This document shows, in pieces, positions 25,291 to 38,732 of a DNA stretch of 64,000 nucleotides; positions within the stretch are counted from its first letter, which is position 1; the number at the start of each line of letters is the position of its first letter. Both the position numbers and the translations under genes were made by a program. The stretch spans positions 1,860,001-1,924,000 of the forward strand of contig RCTD01000002.1 of NCBI GenBank assembly GCA_014898415.1. Direction: 5' to 3'. Below the pieces are notes generated by a model that was not told the DNA's origin, did not search any database, and worked only from the letters and a program-made list of their open reading frames with translations. This stretch comes from Stromatinia cepivora. Taxonomy: Eukaryota > Ascomycota > Leotiomycetes > Helotiales > Sclerotiniaceae.

Positions 25291-26071
25291 CTTTCAATCG
25301 ACTAATTGATTGGATAAAGTTCTATAAGAGTGAAAAGAATAATTATAATTATATAGATGATGATTCATTTATGAAATTAAGGGAAAGAAAAATGTTCTTC
25401 AATACAGCAGATTAGATATTATGATTTTATAATGGTACATATATATACGATCGTGAAAGGATCAAAAACCCATACAAATTCGAAGGAATTTGATTGTATA
25501 CGTATATGGCCCGAGTTCTATACAACAGACGAACTGCCATTATCAAGATAATACAAAGGCAATATATTTCAAAAAACTTATGTTTATAATCATTTCAAAA
25601 ATTATACAAAGGGAAGCTTGAATATAATAAGAACGAAATATAATATTATCTTTGTTGATTTTGTTCAATTTAATTGATTTGATTAATTTAGTCGATTAAC
25701 TTGATCGATTTTGGAATTAACCATATTAATCATTCATTATCATTATACTATAATTCAATCTCCTTTCCTTTTTTATTGAAACTTTTTCCTTTCAAAGGTT
25801 CCCCAAATCAAGAAGAATACAAATCAATATTAATTTAACCAATTGATGAACGATTTGGTCGATTTGGTCAATTCATTCGTTATTTTGGTCAATTTAGTCG
25901 ATAATTTTGATCAATTTGGTCAATTTCCATTAAATTGATTAAATCAATCAAAATGATCAATCTAATTGATTTAAAGCTTATAAATCTTTACAAAATCTGA
26001 TTTCCGATAAAATAATAATGAAATAGAGGACTGAAATGCTCAAAGGCGAGCTTTTCCGAAGGGAGGGGTAA
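25291..26071 (+). other. A2 3' untranslated region with GATCAATTT-like repeats and polypurine tract
   Basis: About 780 bp between the chromodomain remnant and the 3' LTR. From about 25,640 to 25,980 it is an imperfect array of short units built on TTGAT(C/T)AATTTGGT. The same array occurs in A3 (about 5,280-5,600). It ends with the purine-rich tract GAAGGGAGGGGTAA (26,058-26,071), the expected plus-strand primer site directly before the LTR. Confidence 0.6.
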
Positions 26072-26353
26072 TGTCACGAATTGTGAACTATAGGAGGTTA
26101 ATCATATGATATCTTTTATCTCCCATATCAATTTATGGGCTGATCATCTATGCGTATGCGTTACGAATCATACGATTTAGTATAGTAAAATAGTAACCCT
26201 AATAACGCATATGCATAACCCTGCAGCCCACAAATGGGTATTTGTGTATATATATCTAGTCGCTTTTTACGAGCTATAATTCTTCAGTTGTAGATTCTAA
26301 AGAACATAATTGACCCTGTTTATTCAGCTCTACTACGGCTCTTGTGCGTCACA
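26072..26353 (+). repeat. 3' LTR of A2
   Basis: It is a 282 bp LTR, TGTCACGAATTGTGAAC... to GTGCGTCACA, followed at once by the target duplication ATCAT. It is better preserved than the 5' copy in its last 60 bp (CTACTACGGCTCTTGTGCG). Confidence 0.9.
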
Positions 26354-26358
26354 ATCAT

Positions 26359-29300
26359 TAATAAAAATTACAAAAACCAAGAAATAATTGAATCCCTTTT
26401 ATTATTATCAGAAAAATCCAATTCTCAATTACCTCAATCTTTTTAGGATCTATTTCTATTTCTTTAATAGAAATAATAAAATCTAAATATTTAATATATA
26501 TAATATTGAATTTATATTTCTTGAGATCTGTTTATAGGCTAATAGTTTCTAATCATTCGAAAATTAGTTTAATATAAGTTTAATACTTTTCTTTGTTTTC
26601 GGAATAGATTAGAATATCATTAAAGTATATTATACAAAAAACGTTTAGATAATCGAATAAAACATTATTTATATAATATTAATAGATTACAGAATCATTT
26701 ATTAATCTAAATAATACAATTTTACATTTCTATAATCTATATCAAATTCGAAAAATAGTATACTTTTTTAAAATAGGATTTATTTTTATATAATAAAAAA
26801 CTTAATAAATATCGAATTTGGTAAAGATTTTAGTATCGAAAAATCAAAAAAGTATTTTGTTGATTAAAGGAAGGGGATATTGATCTTTATATATTAAGGA
26901 ATTCAATAATCTAAAATCTATATAGAATTTTAAATTATTATTAGATTTCTTAATGAATAGAATAAATGTAATATAAAGGGTTTAATTAAATTCAATGAAA
27001 CCTTTGTTGAAATTATCTATAATATATTCTTTAATGATTTTCAATTGTTTCAAGAATATTTTATAAAACAGATTATAATATAAAGCTTATTTTTCTTTAT
27101 TTTTTAATATAATTTTATAATTATAAGATTAATTAGGAAACAAAATATTTGATTCATATTTGGAAAAAGCTTGATAATATTATCGATATTCAAATAATAT
27201 TTCAGATTTTGAATCGATTTCGATTAGTACTCAATCGAGTTTTTTTTGAACTTTTGTATTCTTGAATTCGATCAAGGCAATTAATACTTTTTCTTTTGTA
27301 TATTATTCGTTCCATTAGGAATTTATTATATTATCAAATTCTTTTAAAATAATAATAAAGAATTCAATTTATTCGTTTTTTTTATATTCTAATTGAAATT
27401 TATTGGGTTTAAATATATATAGATTGAGGATTTCAGATGATATACAGAGAAAATATTTATAAATCTGTAATAATAATATAATTGATTAAAAAAAAATGAA
27501 TTAAATTTAAAAGAAATCAGGGTTTTTTTCTTTTTAATAAAAGTTTATATTATATTCGTATTTAAAGATTTTTATTATACATTATTAATTGTAATTGATC
27601 TATTCAATTATAAATCTTTTCGATTCTAATATTCTTCGAATTGATCATCTCATCGATCAATATCTTGTTGAACTAATCGATTGATCTTCTATTTATAAAA
27701 GGATAATTGAATAATAAAGAGATTATTCAAATAAAAAATAATATAGGATTTCTTTTTAAATTATTCGAAATATCGATTAAAAAAATCAAGTTTCGTTTGA
27801 ATCTCTAATAATCAAAATCTATCTAAAATAACACTATAACTCCCTAATTCAATAATAAAGAAAGGAATAAAAGATTGTTTACAATCATCGACCATTAAAT
27901 TAAGGAATATAAAATAGATAATAATATAGCCTTATATATTATTATACTCTTTAATTTTAATTGAAATTTTAAATAATATAATTCTTAATTTAAACATAAA
28001 AAATAAACAAATAAAAAATATAATATTAATAAAAACGAATCTATTTGCTCTAAAATCAATGAATACTTTTGATCAATAAATATAATCATTTTTCAAAAAA
28101 TTATAAAAAAGGGTAAATACTTTTTCTTCTATAAATTTTGATAAATCAAGAAATCTTATATCCTATATAACATTTAGAATAAAAACAAAATCTAAACATT
28201 TAATTTTAAACATTTTTCTTCTTCTAAATAAATATTTTGTATAACTTCAATTATAATTTTTAGGCTAAAGTTTTCTTCAATATCCCGATATTCTTCGAAT
28301 TCTTTTGCTTTTTCTTGTACTATTTCAATCTCATTAAAATTATCAATACAAAGTATCGATATATATATTACTTCAGAAAAAAAAGAGAACAATAAACATT
28401 TGAAATTCGAATAATTATTAAGTACAACAAGGCCAATATATCCAGGAGAAATATTCCGGAGTAGAAACGGTTTCGGGAATATAGAAATTCCAAAATTGAA
28501 GTTGTTAAAGCTTTGAGAAGATTATAAGGGATTCATAATAACTGTTAATTTACAAATAACTACAAAAGTTTTTTGCTCAATGCAATATCAATTTCGTTTT
28601 TATAATGAAATTTCATTTTGATTTACTCTAATAAATATATTCACGAATTCTTCTATAATCTTGCAATCCTTGATAAATATTGTTATTGCTTATAAAAGAA
28701 AATCGGAAATCTTTTATTCAAGATTCCTAAATAAAACTTTATCATTAGTAATCTCTATTTAGATAACAAATAATTTAAACTTTCTATATCATTTTAAAAA
28801 GTTACTATATCGAATTATATTAAATATAATCTATATCTTGTATTAAAAACAAATATTATCAACTTCGATCAGATTCCGATAGATCACTGCAAACTATTCA
28901 ATCAATTCGAATACCATGAATCAGGGTACTTGTATATAAAAAACATAATAATATATTTCTACTTTCGATTTGATTTGATCGATTATATATATATAATATT
29001 GTATTTTATTCTTAAATAATATAATATATAATTCGAATTGTTTTATAATTAATAATTATTATAAATTAATTTTAAATTCAATATTATCGTTAAGTTTAGT
29101 AATAAGATTTATAGGTTTTAATATATATATCCCATTGTAAGCTATAATTAACACAGGAATATAATCTTGATCAATTAGATCGACTTCTTGAATAAAAGAA
29201 CCCCTGATTATTAAATAAATTATCATTTCCTAAAAGGAAAAGAGAATTATCGGAAGATCCTGAATAATCAAATCGTTTAATTAAAGTTTTCTTCCTTTAA

Positions 29301-29912
29301 CTTCGGGATCTTCGAATTTGCTTGAATGAAGGTCCTTAAATTTCGATTGAAAAAATAAAAAGAATCCCAGATATTATTGTTAATTTGAATACCTATATAA
29401 ACATTATTTGAAGTTCAGAAAAAGATTGCACTATTATAAAGTTCGTTGTCATTATAGTTTTCAATTATCGATTCTCCTTTTTCAAATTTATAACCATTAT
29501 ATAAAGATCTTGTAATTATAATAATGATTCAAAAGGAATAATTGAATTATTAGGAATATTGATTTCATGTATTGGAATCTTCTTTTTATCAATCTTCTTT
29601 TTTTTAATAATAACATTATTCAATCCTGTATTCATATTTTTTTTAAAAAGTTATTGAAATAATTAAGGAAAAAGAAAAGATTCCTCAGAATATATTTTCG
29701 AAGATTCAAAATATATAGAAAAAGAAATTTATTGTATTATGAAAATGATGATATACTTCTAAAAAAATTTATTTTCGTCAATTAGATTGAAATAGATCTT
29801 CTTCCTCTAAATATAATATTTGTAAAAGTTCATCTAAAAAGGTATTATTAAAATGAGATATTATTTAAAAGACTATCAGATAATCAAATACTTGTAAATG
29901 AATTATAAATAA
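26359..29912 (-). pseudogene. A3 5' half: leader, gag and start of RT
   Basis: Reverse complement of A2's leader, gag and RT up to the point matching A2 about 23,150, where A2 inserted. The RT text near 26,620-26,700 mirrors A2 22,800-22,900. One open piece survives at 28,192-28,392 on the minus strand (with VQEKAKEFEEY, the A2 gag tail motif). This copy is decayed to about the same degree as A1. Confidence 0.8.
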
Positions 29913-30296
29913 TATAATGTATAAGAACTATAATAAAGCTGAATAAACAAGATCAATTATGTTCTTTAGAATCTATAATTGAAGAATTATAATTTGTAAG
30001 GAGCGATTAGATATATATACAAATATCCATTTGTAGGCTATGGGGTTATGTATATATATTATTAGGGTTACTATTTTATTATATTAAATTGTATGATTCG
30101 TAAGGAGCGATTAGATATATATACAAATATCCATTTGTGGATTGCGGAGTTGTATATATACATTATTAGGGTTATCATTTTACTATATTAAATCGTATGA
30201 TTCGTAACGCATACATACGGATGATCAGCTCATAAATTGATATGGGAGATAAGGGGTATCACGTGGTTAGCCTCCTGTGGTTCACGATTCGTGACA
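29913..30296 (-). repeat. 5' LTR of A3 with 104 bp tandem duplication
   Basis: At 384 bp it is 104 bp longer than its own 3' LTR. The extra block lies within about 29,995-30,210. It starts at AAGGAGCGATTAGATATATA and ends at GTATGATTCGT, and it is present twice back to back with the same junction as in the solo LTR at 4,232-4,617. It is followed by ATTAT, the A3 target duplication. Confidence 0.87.
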
Positions 30297-30301
30297 ATTA
30301 T

Positions 30302-33300
30302 TTGAAATCTAATCAATTATAGAAACATTATCAAACTTCAAGAATATTTTTATATTATTATTTTTGCAAATATCCCTTGAATATAAAGAATACAAAAAAA
30401 CCTTCGCCGAAAACGAAAATAATATATTCCTTAATCATTATTTAATGAAACATTATATTGATTTTGAATCCGGATCAATTTTTTCTTAGAAATTAATATA
30501 TACTTTTTCGAAAAAGGAATTAACAATTTTACAAAAATATCTTGAAGAATATCAAAAGAAAGATTGGATTTGTTATTCGATTAATTTTATTGAAATTCTA
30601 ATTATATTTATTTTAAAGAAAAAAGGTAATTATTGATTATACATCAATTATTATAATTTTAATCAGATTATAAAAAAGGATTGTATCCTTTTATCCCAAA
30701 TTAATGAATTGTTGGATTATTTAAAATAAAGGATTTTTTTTATAAAATTCGATCTTAAAGATATATATTATTGAATATATATACAAGAAAACGATGAAAA
30801 AAAGACAATGTTTTATATTTGTTATAGATAATTCGAATATTTAATTATATCTTTCGATTTAATTAATATCTCTATTATCTTTCAAATATATATTAATTAA
30901 ATATTTGCCAATTTTATAAATAATATTTGTATTATATACTTTGATAATATTTTTATTTATTTTAAAGATAAAGAAATCTATATTGCTGATATTTATAAAA
31001 TTCTTATCAAATTGTTTAAATATAAGTTTTATATTAAATTAAAGAAATATATATTTTATATATACAAAATAGAATTCCTAAGTTTTACTATATCAAAAAA
31101 GAATATCATTATAGAATCAAACAGAATTCAAATCATTATCGAATGATTAATATTAATATCTTTTTGCAAAATTCAAATCTTTTTAGATTTTGTAAATTTC
31201 TATTGATGATTTATTATAATCTATTCGCGAATTGTTTATAATTTAATAAATCTATTATAAAGTATTAAAAAGAGAAAAACTATATTGGAATTCAAATGAA
31301 CAAAAAAGGTTCAAAATATTTTTGATAATTTAAAAGAAATCTTTATTATAATATCGATATTTCAATATTTTGATTTAATATTCCAAATCTTAATCGAAAT
31401 CGATATTTTTGGATTTGTATTAGAATATATACTTTTTCAATTATTCTTTGATAATATAAGCGATTCTATTACTTTTCGATAATATTCTATTATTTTCTAT
31501 TTGCGAAAATTCAATCCAGTAAAATAAAGTTATTTTCTTTATAATCAGGAATTTTTGATTATTTATATAACTTTTATTCAATAACAATATTATATTATAA
31601 ATAATCGATATATTATTATAATTAAAACGGATTATAATAATCTTTAATACTTTATAAAGAAAAAAGAATTCAATGATAAATAAATATAATAAACCGAAAT
31701 CCTGGCCGCTTACAATTTCATAATTATATATAGATCGGGCAAATTAAATTTTGTTGATAGTTTATCGAAACAATCAGATTATATAGAAAATATAAATAGT
31801 ATCAATAAGATATTATCTATATTATAAAATAAATTGAAAAGTATTACAATAATAATTGTAATTTTCTTTTTCTCGAAAATAAAAATAGAACTTTTATAGA
31901 ATATTATAGATTTCTTTTAATGGAAAGGGTATAATTTGTCTTTATATAATTTTGAAGAATCGTTGATAGAAATTAATTGCAAATAATCGATACTATATTG
32001 AATAATTAGTATATTAGTTAACAACGAAATAGTATTTGAATTAATATCGGAATTAATAAGAAATATTTTATTATGATTTCAAAAGAATAATGATTTTATA
32101 AAGAATAAAGAGTATCTAAAGCATCAATATAATTCAATTGGAGATATTGTATTTTGGAAAATCGATACTGATGGTTTGTTTATTTATAATAAATGTATCT
32201 TTGTATTGTTAGATAAAATTATAAGGGTCGAAATCTTGGAGGTTTATTATAATAATTTTATAAGAGATTATTAAGATGTTAAGAAAATCTGGGAGATTCT
32301 GAAAAACAAGTATTTCTGGTTTAATATGATGCAAGATATAAAAAGATATATATGAATATATACTATCTATTAATAGATAGTTATGAAGTGTTATTGGTTT
32401 TATAGCGAATTATAAATCCTATTATTCCTTTTTGGTTTTTAGAAAGAAATAATAATGGATTTTATTATAAATCTATTTTTTTTAAAGATAGATAAATATA
32501 TATATGATATTGTTTTTATTATTATCGATAAATATACAAAACTTGTTTGATATATTCCAATCAATAAAACGATAATCTTATTCGAAATAATAAAGGTTCT
32601 GTTTCGATATATTTTTAAGGATTTCGATATATCAAAAGGAATAATTTCAGATCGAGGATTATAGTTTGCAAGTAAATTTTGAGGGAGTTTGTTTTTTTAT
32701 TTAAGAATATATTGTAAGTTATTGATAATGTTTTATCTATAAATTGATAATTAAATGAAACGATAAAATCAGAATTTAATTTATTATATTATTTATTATA
32801 TTAATTGGAAATAAAACGATTAGGTATTGTTATTATTCTTAATAGAATTCATCTATAATACAATATGGTATAATATAATTGATGAAACACTTTTTAAAGT
32901 AATATATGAATATCTGTTTATGTTTAGCTATATCAACGAAAATGCTGATGCCGAAGGGAAGGTGTTTGTTGTACAAGAATGTATCAAATTGTTAAATCAG
33001 GAAAAGATAAAGCTAATAGAAATTTGGAATAATTCAATGAAGAAAAGATCGAAGAATAATAAAAAAGATTTATTCTAGCGATTTTATATTAATAATAAAG
33101 TTATACTTAATATTAAGAATATCAAATAATTATAATCCAAAAAGAAATTCTTTAATTATTTTATAGGCCCTTTTATTATCATCAATATCAGAAATAATGG
33201 ATAAATATATAAATTAGTATTTCCAATATTATACAAAATATATAATATCTTTTATATTTTGCTATTCGAATTATAATTTGAATATAAAAATATTATCGAT

Positions 33301-33400
33301 TCTTTATCTCCTGAAGAAATTGAAAGATATATAGAATATGAAATCGAAAAAATATTAGTTTATAGAAAGAAAGAATAAAGAACATAATATCTAATATAAT
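30302..33400 (+). mobile_element. Old Gypsy/chromovirus element C, fragment
   Basis: A third, strongly decayed family that was the target of A3. In plus orientation RT text is readable at about 30,480-31,200 (FIKFDLKDIYY, CIIYFDNIFIYF for the YLDDIL region). RNase H-like text is at about 31,340-31,780 (IIYRSGKLNFVD). An H2C2-like integrase start is near 32,280 and integrase core near 32,500-32,660 (IIIDKYTKLV, ISDRGL). An open piece lies at 32,827-33,078, and the C-terminal YEIEKILVYRKK (about 33,340) resembles the start of a chromodomain. No LTRs or gag were found for it. Its AT content is the highest in the window, consistent with greater age. Confidence 0.75.
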
Positions 33401-33699
33401 GAAAAAACTATTAATCAATAAAAAATATATAGAAAGCTTTACAAAATTTAATATATATTAAAAAGCATTTAAAGAACTACAAAAAAGAAAATATATCATT
33501 ATTATAATAATAACGAAAAACAAAAAAGTAATATTATCAAAATATATTATAAAAATAAAAGGAATTTGTATTTATATTAAAAAATTAAGATATTTATATT
33601 TAAAAACCTTTATATAATTAATCTATTTTAATAAATCATTATAAATATATTACTTTCATTTCGCTATTAGATATTTATATTTCTTTTATTTTTTTTATT

Positions 33700-34560
33700 T
33701 TCTTCTTTAACAATTCATCTTTATCTATATTATCCGAATCCTCATTAATATCCGATTTTATTGATTAATAGAACATTCATCGAATATATTTTTCGATAAT
33801 AAAATCCCAATAAAAAATTTATAGAATCGTTGTAGAAATGGATATAAAAAGAGATTTATTTATACTTTATAATCGAAATCTAAAAAATCCATTAATATCT
33901 AATTATCAATCAATTAAATTCAATTCATTATATTCGTTATATCAATTTAGAAGCTTTTTCATTAATTGATTATATTTATCTAAAATAATATTTATATCAT
34001 TATTATTAGAATTCTTCAAAAAATCGAGACCCTTAATTTAAACTATTGATTTCTTTATTACAAATATTATTGATTTCATTAAAATTATCAATATTTCTTA
34101 ATAAACGATCAATAGTATTATACTTGTTTTAGAAATTGGAATTAGTTTATCAGAATTTATTGAAAATAGAAACGGTGTATTAATTACCGGAATCTTTTTT
34201 TTCTTAAATTTTTTGAAATTTAATAATTTAGTATCAAATTATTATAGATCTTTATTATTATTATCAAAAAGTTCAACCAATTCCGATACTTTTCTTTTAA
34301 TAGAAATCGATTTAAAAGTTTTCTTAATAGATTTCGTTTTAGTTATTTGAGGTATAATAATCTATAATTTCTTTATTATCACCCCATTAATATTTTTGAT
34401 ATTTTTGATTTTGTTTTTAATTATCTTTCGATATATCGATTTCGTTGATAGAATACAAATAGATTTCGATGATTTGAATCAAATCAAAGGAACTTCAGGG
34501 ATTTCTTTTTCATCCTCCTTACTAATAATATTCTTCAATTCATCTTCATTTATTAATTTA
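33700..34560 (-). pseudogene. Degraded minus-strand frame, unknown
   Basis: On the minus strand one frame can be followed for about 280 codons with nonsense codons only (for example KSIYRKIIKNKIKNIKN near 34,400 and KRKVSELVELFDNNNKDL near 34,280). The composition is Lys/Ile/Asn-rich. It might be the gag of another element in opposite orientation to C. No domain is recognisable. Confidence 0.35.
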
Positions 34561-35800
34561 TTTATCGATTATTAATATAATTATACGATTGTTAATAAGA
34601 AAAATAATGAATTATATCTAATATATTAATAAAGTATCGTCATAAATCTATATATATTTCAATCAATTTTACTAATTTCTTTATTTATATATTTAATATT
34701 AATATAGCTTCTTTTATATTATAAAATAACTATAACAAATTATATTTTTTTGGTTTATAAAGAAAGATCTTTATTCTTTATATAAATTTAATTTATCAAT
34801 CTTTCAATTTCTTTAATAATATAACTTTTTCAAACGAATTCATTTCGGTCATCTGTTATTCGCAATGAAACTGTAATAAACGATTTATTATAGGATTAAT
34901 ATCTTCTAATAACATTATACAGGATTTCTTTTTTCGGATATATTCCGTATATACCAGATCGGGTTCTTTTGGAAAAAAAATATTCCTTATTTATTACCTT
35001 TCCTTCAAACAAAAATTTTATATTATTATAATAAACGATATATTTAACATAACAAAAATATATCGGATATATAAATTATGAAAATATATAAATTGAACAC
35101 ATTATCAATTCAGGAAAAGACTGAAATATAATAAAGAGAATAACAAAAGTTTTAAAATATAATATTACAATTACAACAAAGAAGTATAAATATTCGAAAA
35201 TAGAATTCTAATGAATTTATATAATCTTCAAAAAACAAACTATATATATTTTTGTTATTGTTATTGTTATTGTTTATCTCTTTATTTGTTATACAAAAAT
35301 CATTATATATTACAATCGTTTTATTAATCGATAGTTCTCTATAGTTACAAACAAATCAGCAATTCATCAGTTTTTCAGGAGCGAAACCCCGAAGGAAAGG
35401 CTTTATTACAATTATTAAAAAAATATTACAAATAAAGTTAAGAATCTTTACAAAAAAACAACTTTATTATTAAAAACAAATATATAATTAATAATCTATC
35501 ATCGATTGATTAAAAATTTTTACAAAATCTTTGTATTTATTAAAACTCTAATATATAATCGATGATTTGTTATCGTTCCGATATCGTTCTTTATTGGATT
35601 TAAAAGAAAAAGATTCTTCTAATTAGAAAAAGATAATGAAAAGTTTTATAACTGTTTTAGGACTAATTGATTCTTTGCCATTTGTAACTCTGACACTAGC
35701 GATCTCCATTAAGGTATACATACATTATAATAAGGATTTAGAAGTAGTATTATGATTTACAAAATGCTTTCAAATTTTTAAAATTCCATTTAAAATCCAC
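34561..35800. other. AT-rich relic DNA up to the euchromatin boundary
   Basis: No gene or recognisable protein remnant on either strand. Short repeats of TGTTATTGT type occur near 35,255-35,275. Base composition changes to ordinary genic GC over a few hundred bases around 35,640-36,000, ending with an 8-9 base G run near 35,857-35,866. Confidence 0.5.
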
Positions 35801-36390
35801 TTGTTTGTTCCAAGGTTATGTTTCAGAGCCTGCGAATAACGGTAGAATCCTCCTGCGGGGGGGGGGATTGTTTGATTTTTTGTTAATATCATGTGATCAT
35901 ATGGTTTGGATTTTGAAGAAGCAAAAGTAATAAAGGGCTTCAAAACATTATGGGCGCCAGCTCACCTTGAATTCCACTTAATTCCACTGTTTGTTCCAAT
36001 TCCAAGGTTATTGATTGATATGGTTGGGAAGTGAATGAATTAAGGCGGCAGAATAAATACGGAGATAACGTGACTTCGGCCAACTTCTCGATTTTTCCAT
36101 TTTTCGCTTACATAAAGTTCACCCACCGCTTTATTCTCACTAAAGTTTTGGTCTTGAAGCAATCAAAACATTCTCACATTCTCATCATCCTTGAAAACCA
36201 AATCATACTCCACCACGTCCACGACGAATTTTCAGAGATAACAGGTACCCCTCGTCCTTTCCAACTCCGCCAGTCATCGAATTCATTTTCGCATCAAAAA
36301 TTTCATTTGCGCTGACATATTTCATCAACAGTGTGACATCTGCGAGCTCCGTTTACTTAAACTTCCACCTAACGAAAACATCAAAAAATC
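35801..36390 (+). promoter_or_regulatory. Upstream region of the Ran gene
   Basis: About 590 bp between the edge of the AT-rich block and the Ran start codon. It must hold the promoter and 5' leader of Ran. Pyrimidine-rich stretches (CATTCTCACATTCTCATCATCC, near 36,168-36,190) resemble fungal transcription-start regions. I see no convincing TATA box. Confidence 0.45.
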
Positions 36391-37358
<968 letters not shown>

Positions 37359-38652
37359 ATCGACCACAGTAATGTCCAGGGGACCTTCGATCAATTAGCA
37401 GTATCTTAGATCGTTCTTTTTCTCGGTGGTATTTGCATTTCTCCTGTCGATCGGTTTTTGCAGATAGAGGCAGATGGCGACTCCCTCTTTTACTCGGGCA
37501 GGGCACATCACATCACAGGCCAAGGGGTATGCTGGGAGGGATGGATTGGGAATTTTACGAGCGACGAACATCTTGAGATGGAATTAAGATTAATTCTCAA
37601 GATATTACTGCCATTGGCAGCTTATGTAGCTAGATGCATAAAATGCCATTAGTTCTTTTGATAGACAACCTTACGAACTGCAAGCCTTGTGAAGTCTTGT
37701 ACGAAATCATGAGGTTAAAATGTGATTGGACATGACCTAGGAATATCACCAGAGGCAGGTAGGTATGAGCAGCATCTCTCACTATATGCCAATTTCAATT
37801 TCATATTTCATCTCTACTTTCTGCAGTGCAGTTAGATTTGACTTAGCCAGAGAAGGAAGCTCGGATACAGATTTTTAAGTTCTCACTACCTCATCACGCT
37901 GTTGCTTATAATCGATATTGGTTCCAATTTGTTCCACAGGCATGACGATATAATCTTCGTTGTTTGCGCCAGTTTCTTTTTTATCCTTATACGAGATGCA
38001 TCTCCCAGTGGCGATACTTCTCCGAATTGGGACACACGAGTATTGCATTGGGGATCCCAGCCAACAAAACCCCGCGCCACGCTTCTCACTGTGTGCATGA
38101 TACAAGCCTTGAATGGTGATAGGTTTGTCCAGAACTGTTGCTTGATAGAGGGAGGGGTTGCGCGGATATTTTTGTAGATTTCTTCTGTAATTTGCTTAGA
38201 CTTTGGGGAAATAGATTATTTTAGCTTTGCAAAGTATAATGATCATCTTTTTCAAAAGATCGACAATCCTTAGTGTATTATAATACATTAGAAATGAATT
38301 TTGATGATTTTATAATATATTGAAACCTTCAAATTGATAACCGAAATTCGATTTGATTAAAACTTTAACCAGGATATCCGATCAAATCTTCCTGCGTTAC
38401 ATACAGTATCAACTAAATAATGAAAATGACAGTATCTTTTTGTCTTATCTATCGACCTTGGCAGTTCGAACAAGACTTACCCGGCCTTGGAGTTCAAACT
38501 ATCATTGGATCTTCAATACGATGAGGGCGTTCTGCTGTCCCTCGTATTTTCTACTCGATTTTATGATGCAGGCCTTTTGCATAGTAATCTTGAGCTAGAG
38601 CACATCAGGAAGGCAGTTAAGAATCAATGATCTGGAGGCGTTTTGGAACACT
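37359..38652. other. Intergenic region, no supported gene
   Basis: It holds the Ran 3' region and the upstream region of the carboxypeptidase. Short open frames on both strands near 37,875-38,177 overlap each other and lack recognisable content. An AT-rich patch lies at about 38,210-38,360. Confidence 0.5.
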
Positions 38653-38660
38653 TATAAATA
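38653..38660 (+). promoter_or_regulatory. TATA-like box of the carboxypeptidase gene
   Basis: TATAAATA lies 73-80 bp upstream of the start codon at 38,733, a plausible position for a fungal TATA element. It is assigned by sequence and spacing only. Confidence 0.45.
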
Positions 38661-38732
38661 TCGATCACCCCGGTGCCATTCAAGTCGTCTGTTGATGATA
38701 TGCTCATTGAATATACTTTTTACATATAGAAG

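Larger units (their letters stand above)
8095..26353 (+). mobile_element. Gypsy chromovirus A2 nested in A3
   Basis: The plus-strand element has 282 bp LTRs at 8,095-8,376 and 26,072-26,353 and the perfect target duplication ATCAT (8,090-8,094 and 26,354-26,358). It lies inside the RT region of A3, which resumes on either side. Its own internal region (8,377-8,657 plus 19,876-26,071) is interrupted by element B. Remnants appear in Gypsy order: gag, protease-RT, RNase H, integrase, a GPF-like module and a chromodomain. Stops and frameshifts throughout show it is dead. Confidence 0.92.
4894..30296 (-). mobile_element. Gypsy element A3, outermost element of the nest
   Basis: This minus-strand element has its 5' LTR at 29,913-30,296 and its 3' LTR at 4,894-5,173. 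It is flanked by the perfect 5 bp duplication ATTAT (4,889-4,893 and 30,297-30,301). Its body is split by A2. The 5' half is 26,359-29,912 and the 3' half is 5,174-8,089, which gives about 6,470 bp of internal sequence against 6,473 bp for A2. A purine-rich tract (minus strand, reading GAAAAAGGAAGTAA) abuts the 3' LTR. All coding sequence is destroyed by stops. Its 5' LTR carries a 104 bp duplication that its 3' LTR lacks. Confidence 0.9.

Noticed and set aside
1..35800. CRISPR-like or phage-like arrays in the repetitive region
   Set aside because: Repeats are LTRs and low-complexity DNA without regular spacers, and the genome is eukaryotic.
37875..38177. Overlapping short frames on both strands between Ran and carboxypeptidase
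   Set aside because: Mutually overlapping, 70-90 codons, no domain, no splice partners; no basis for choosing one.
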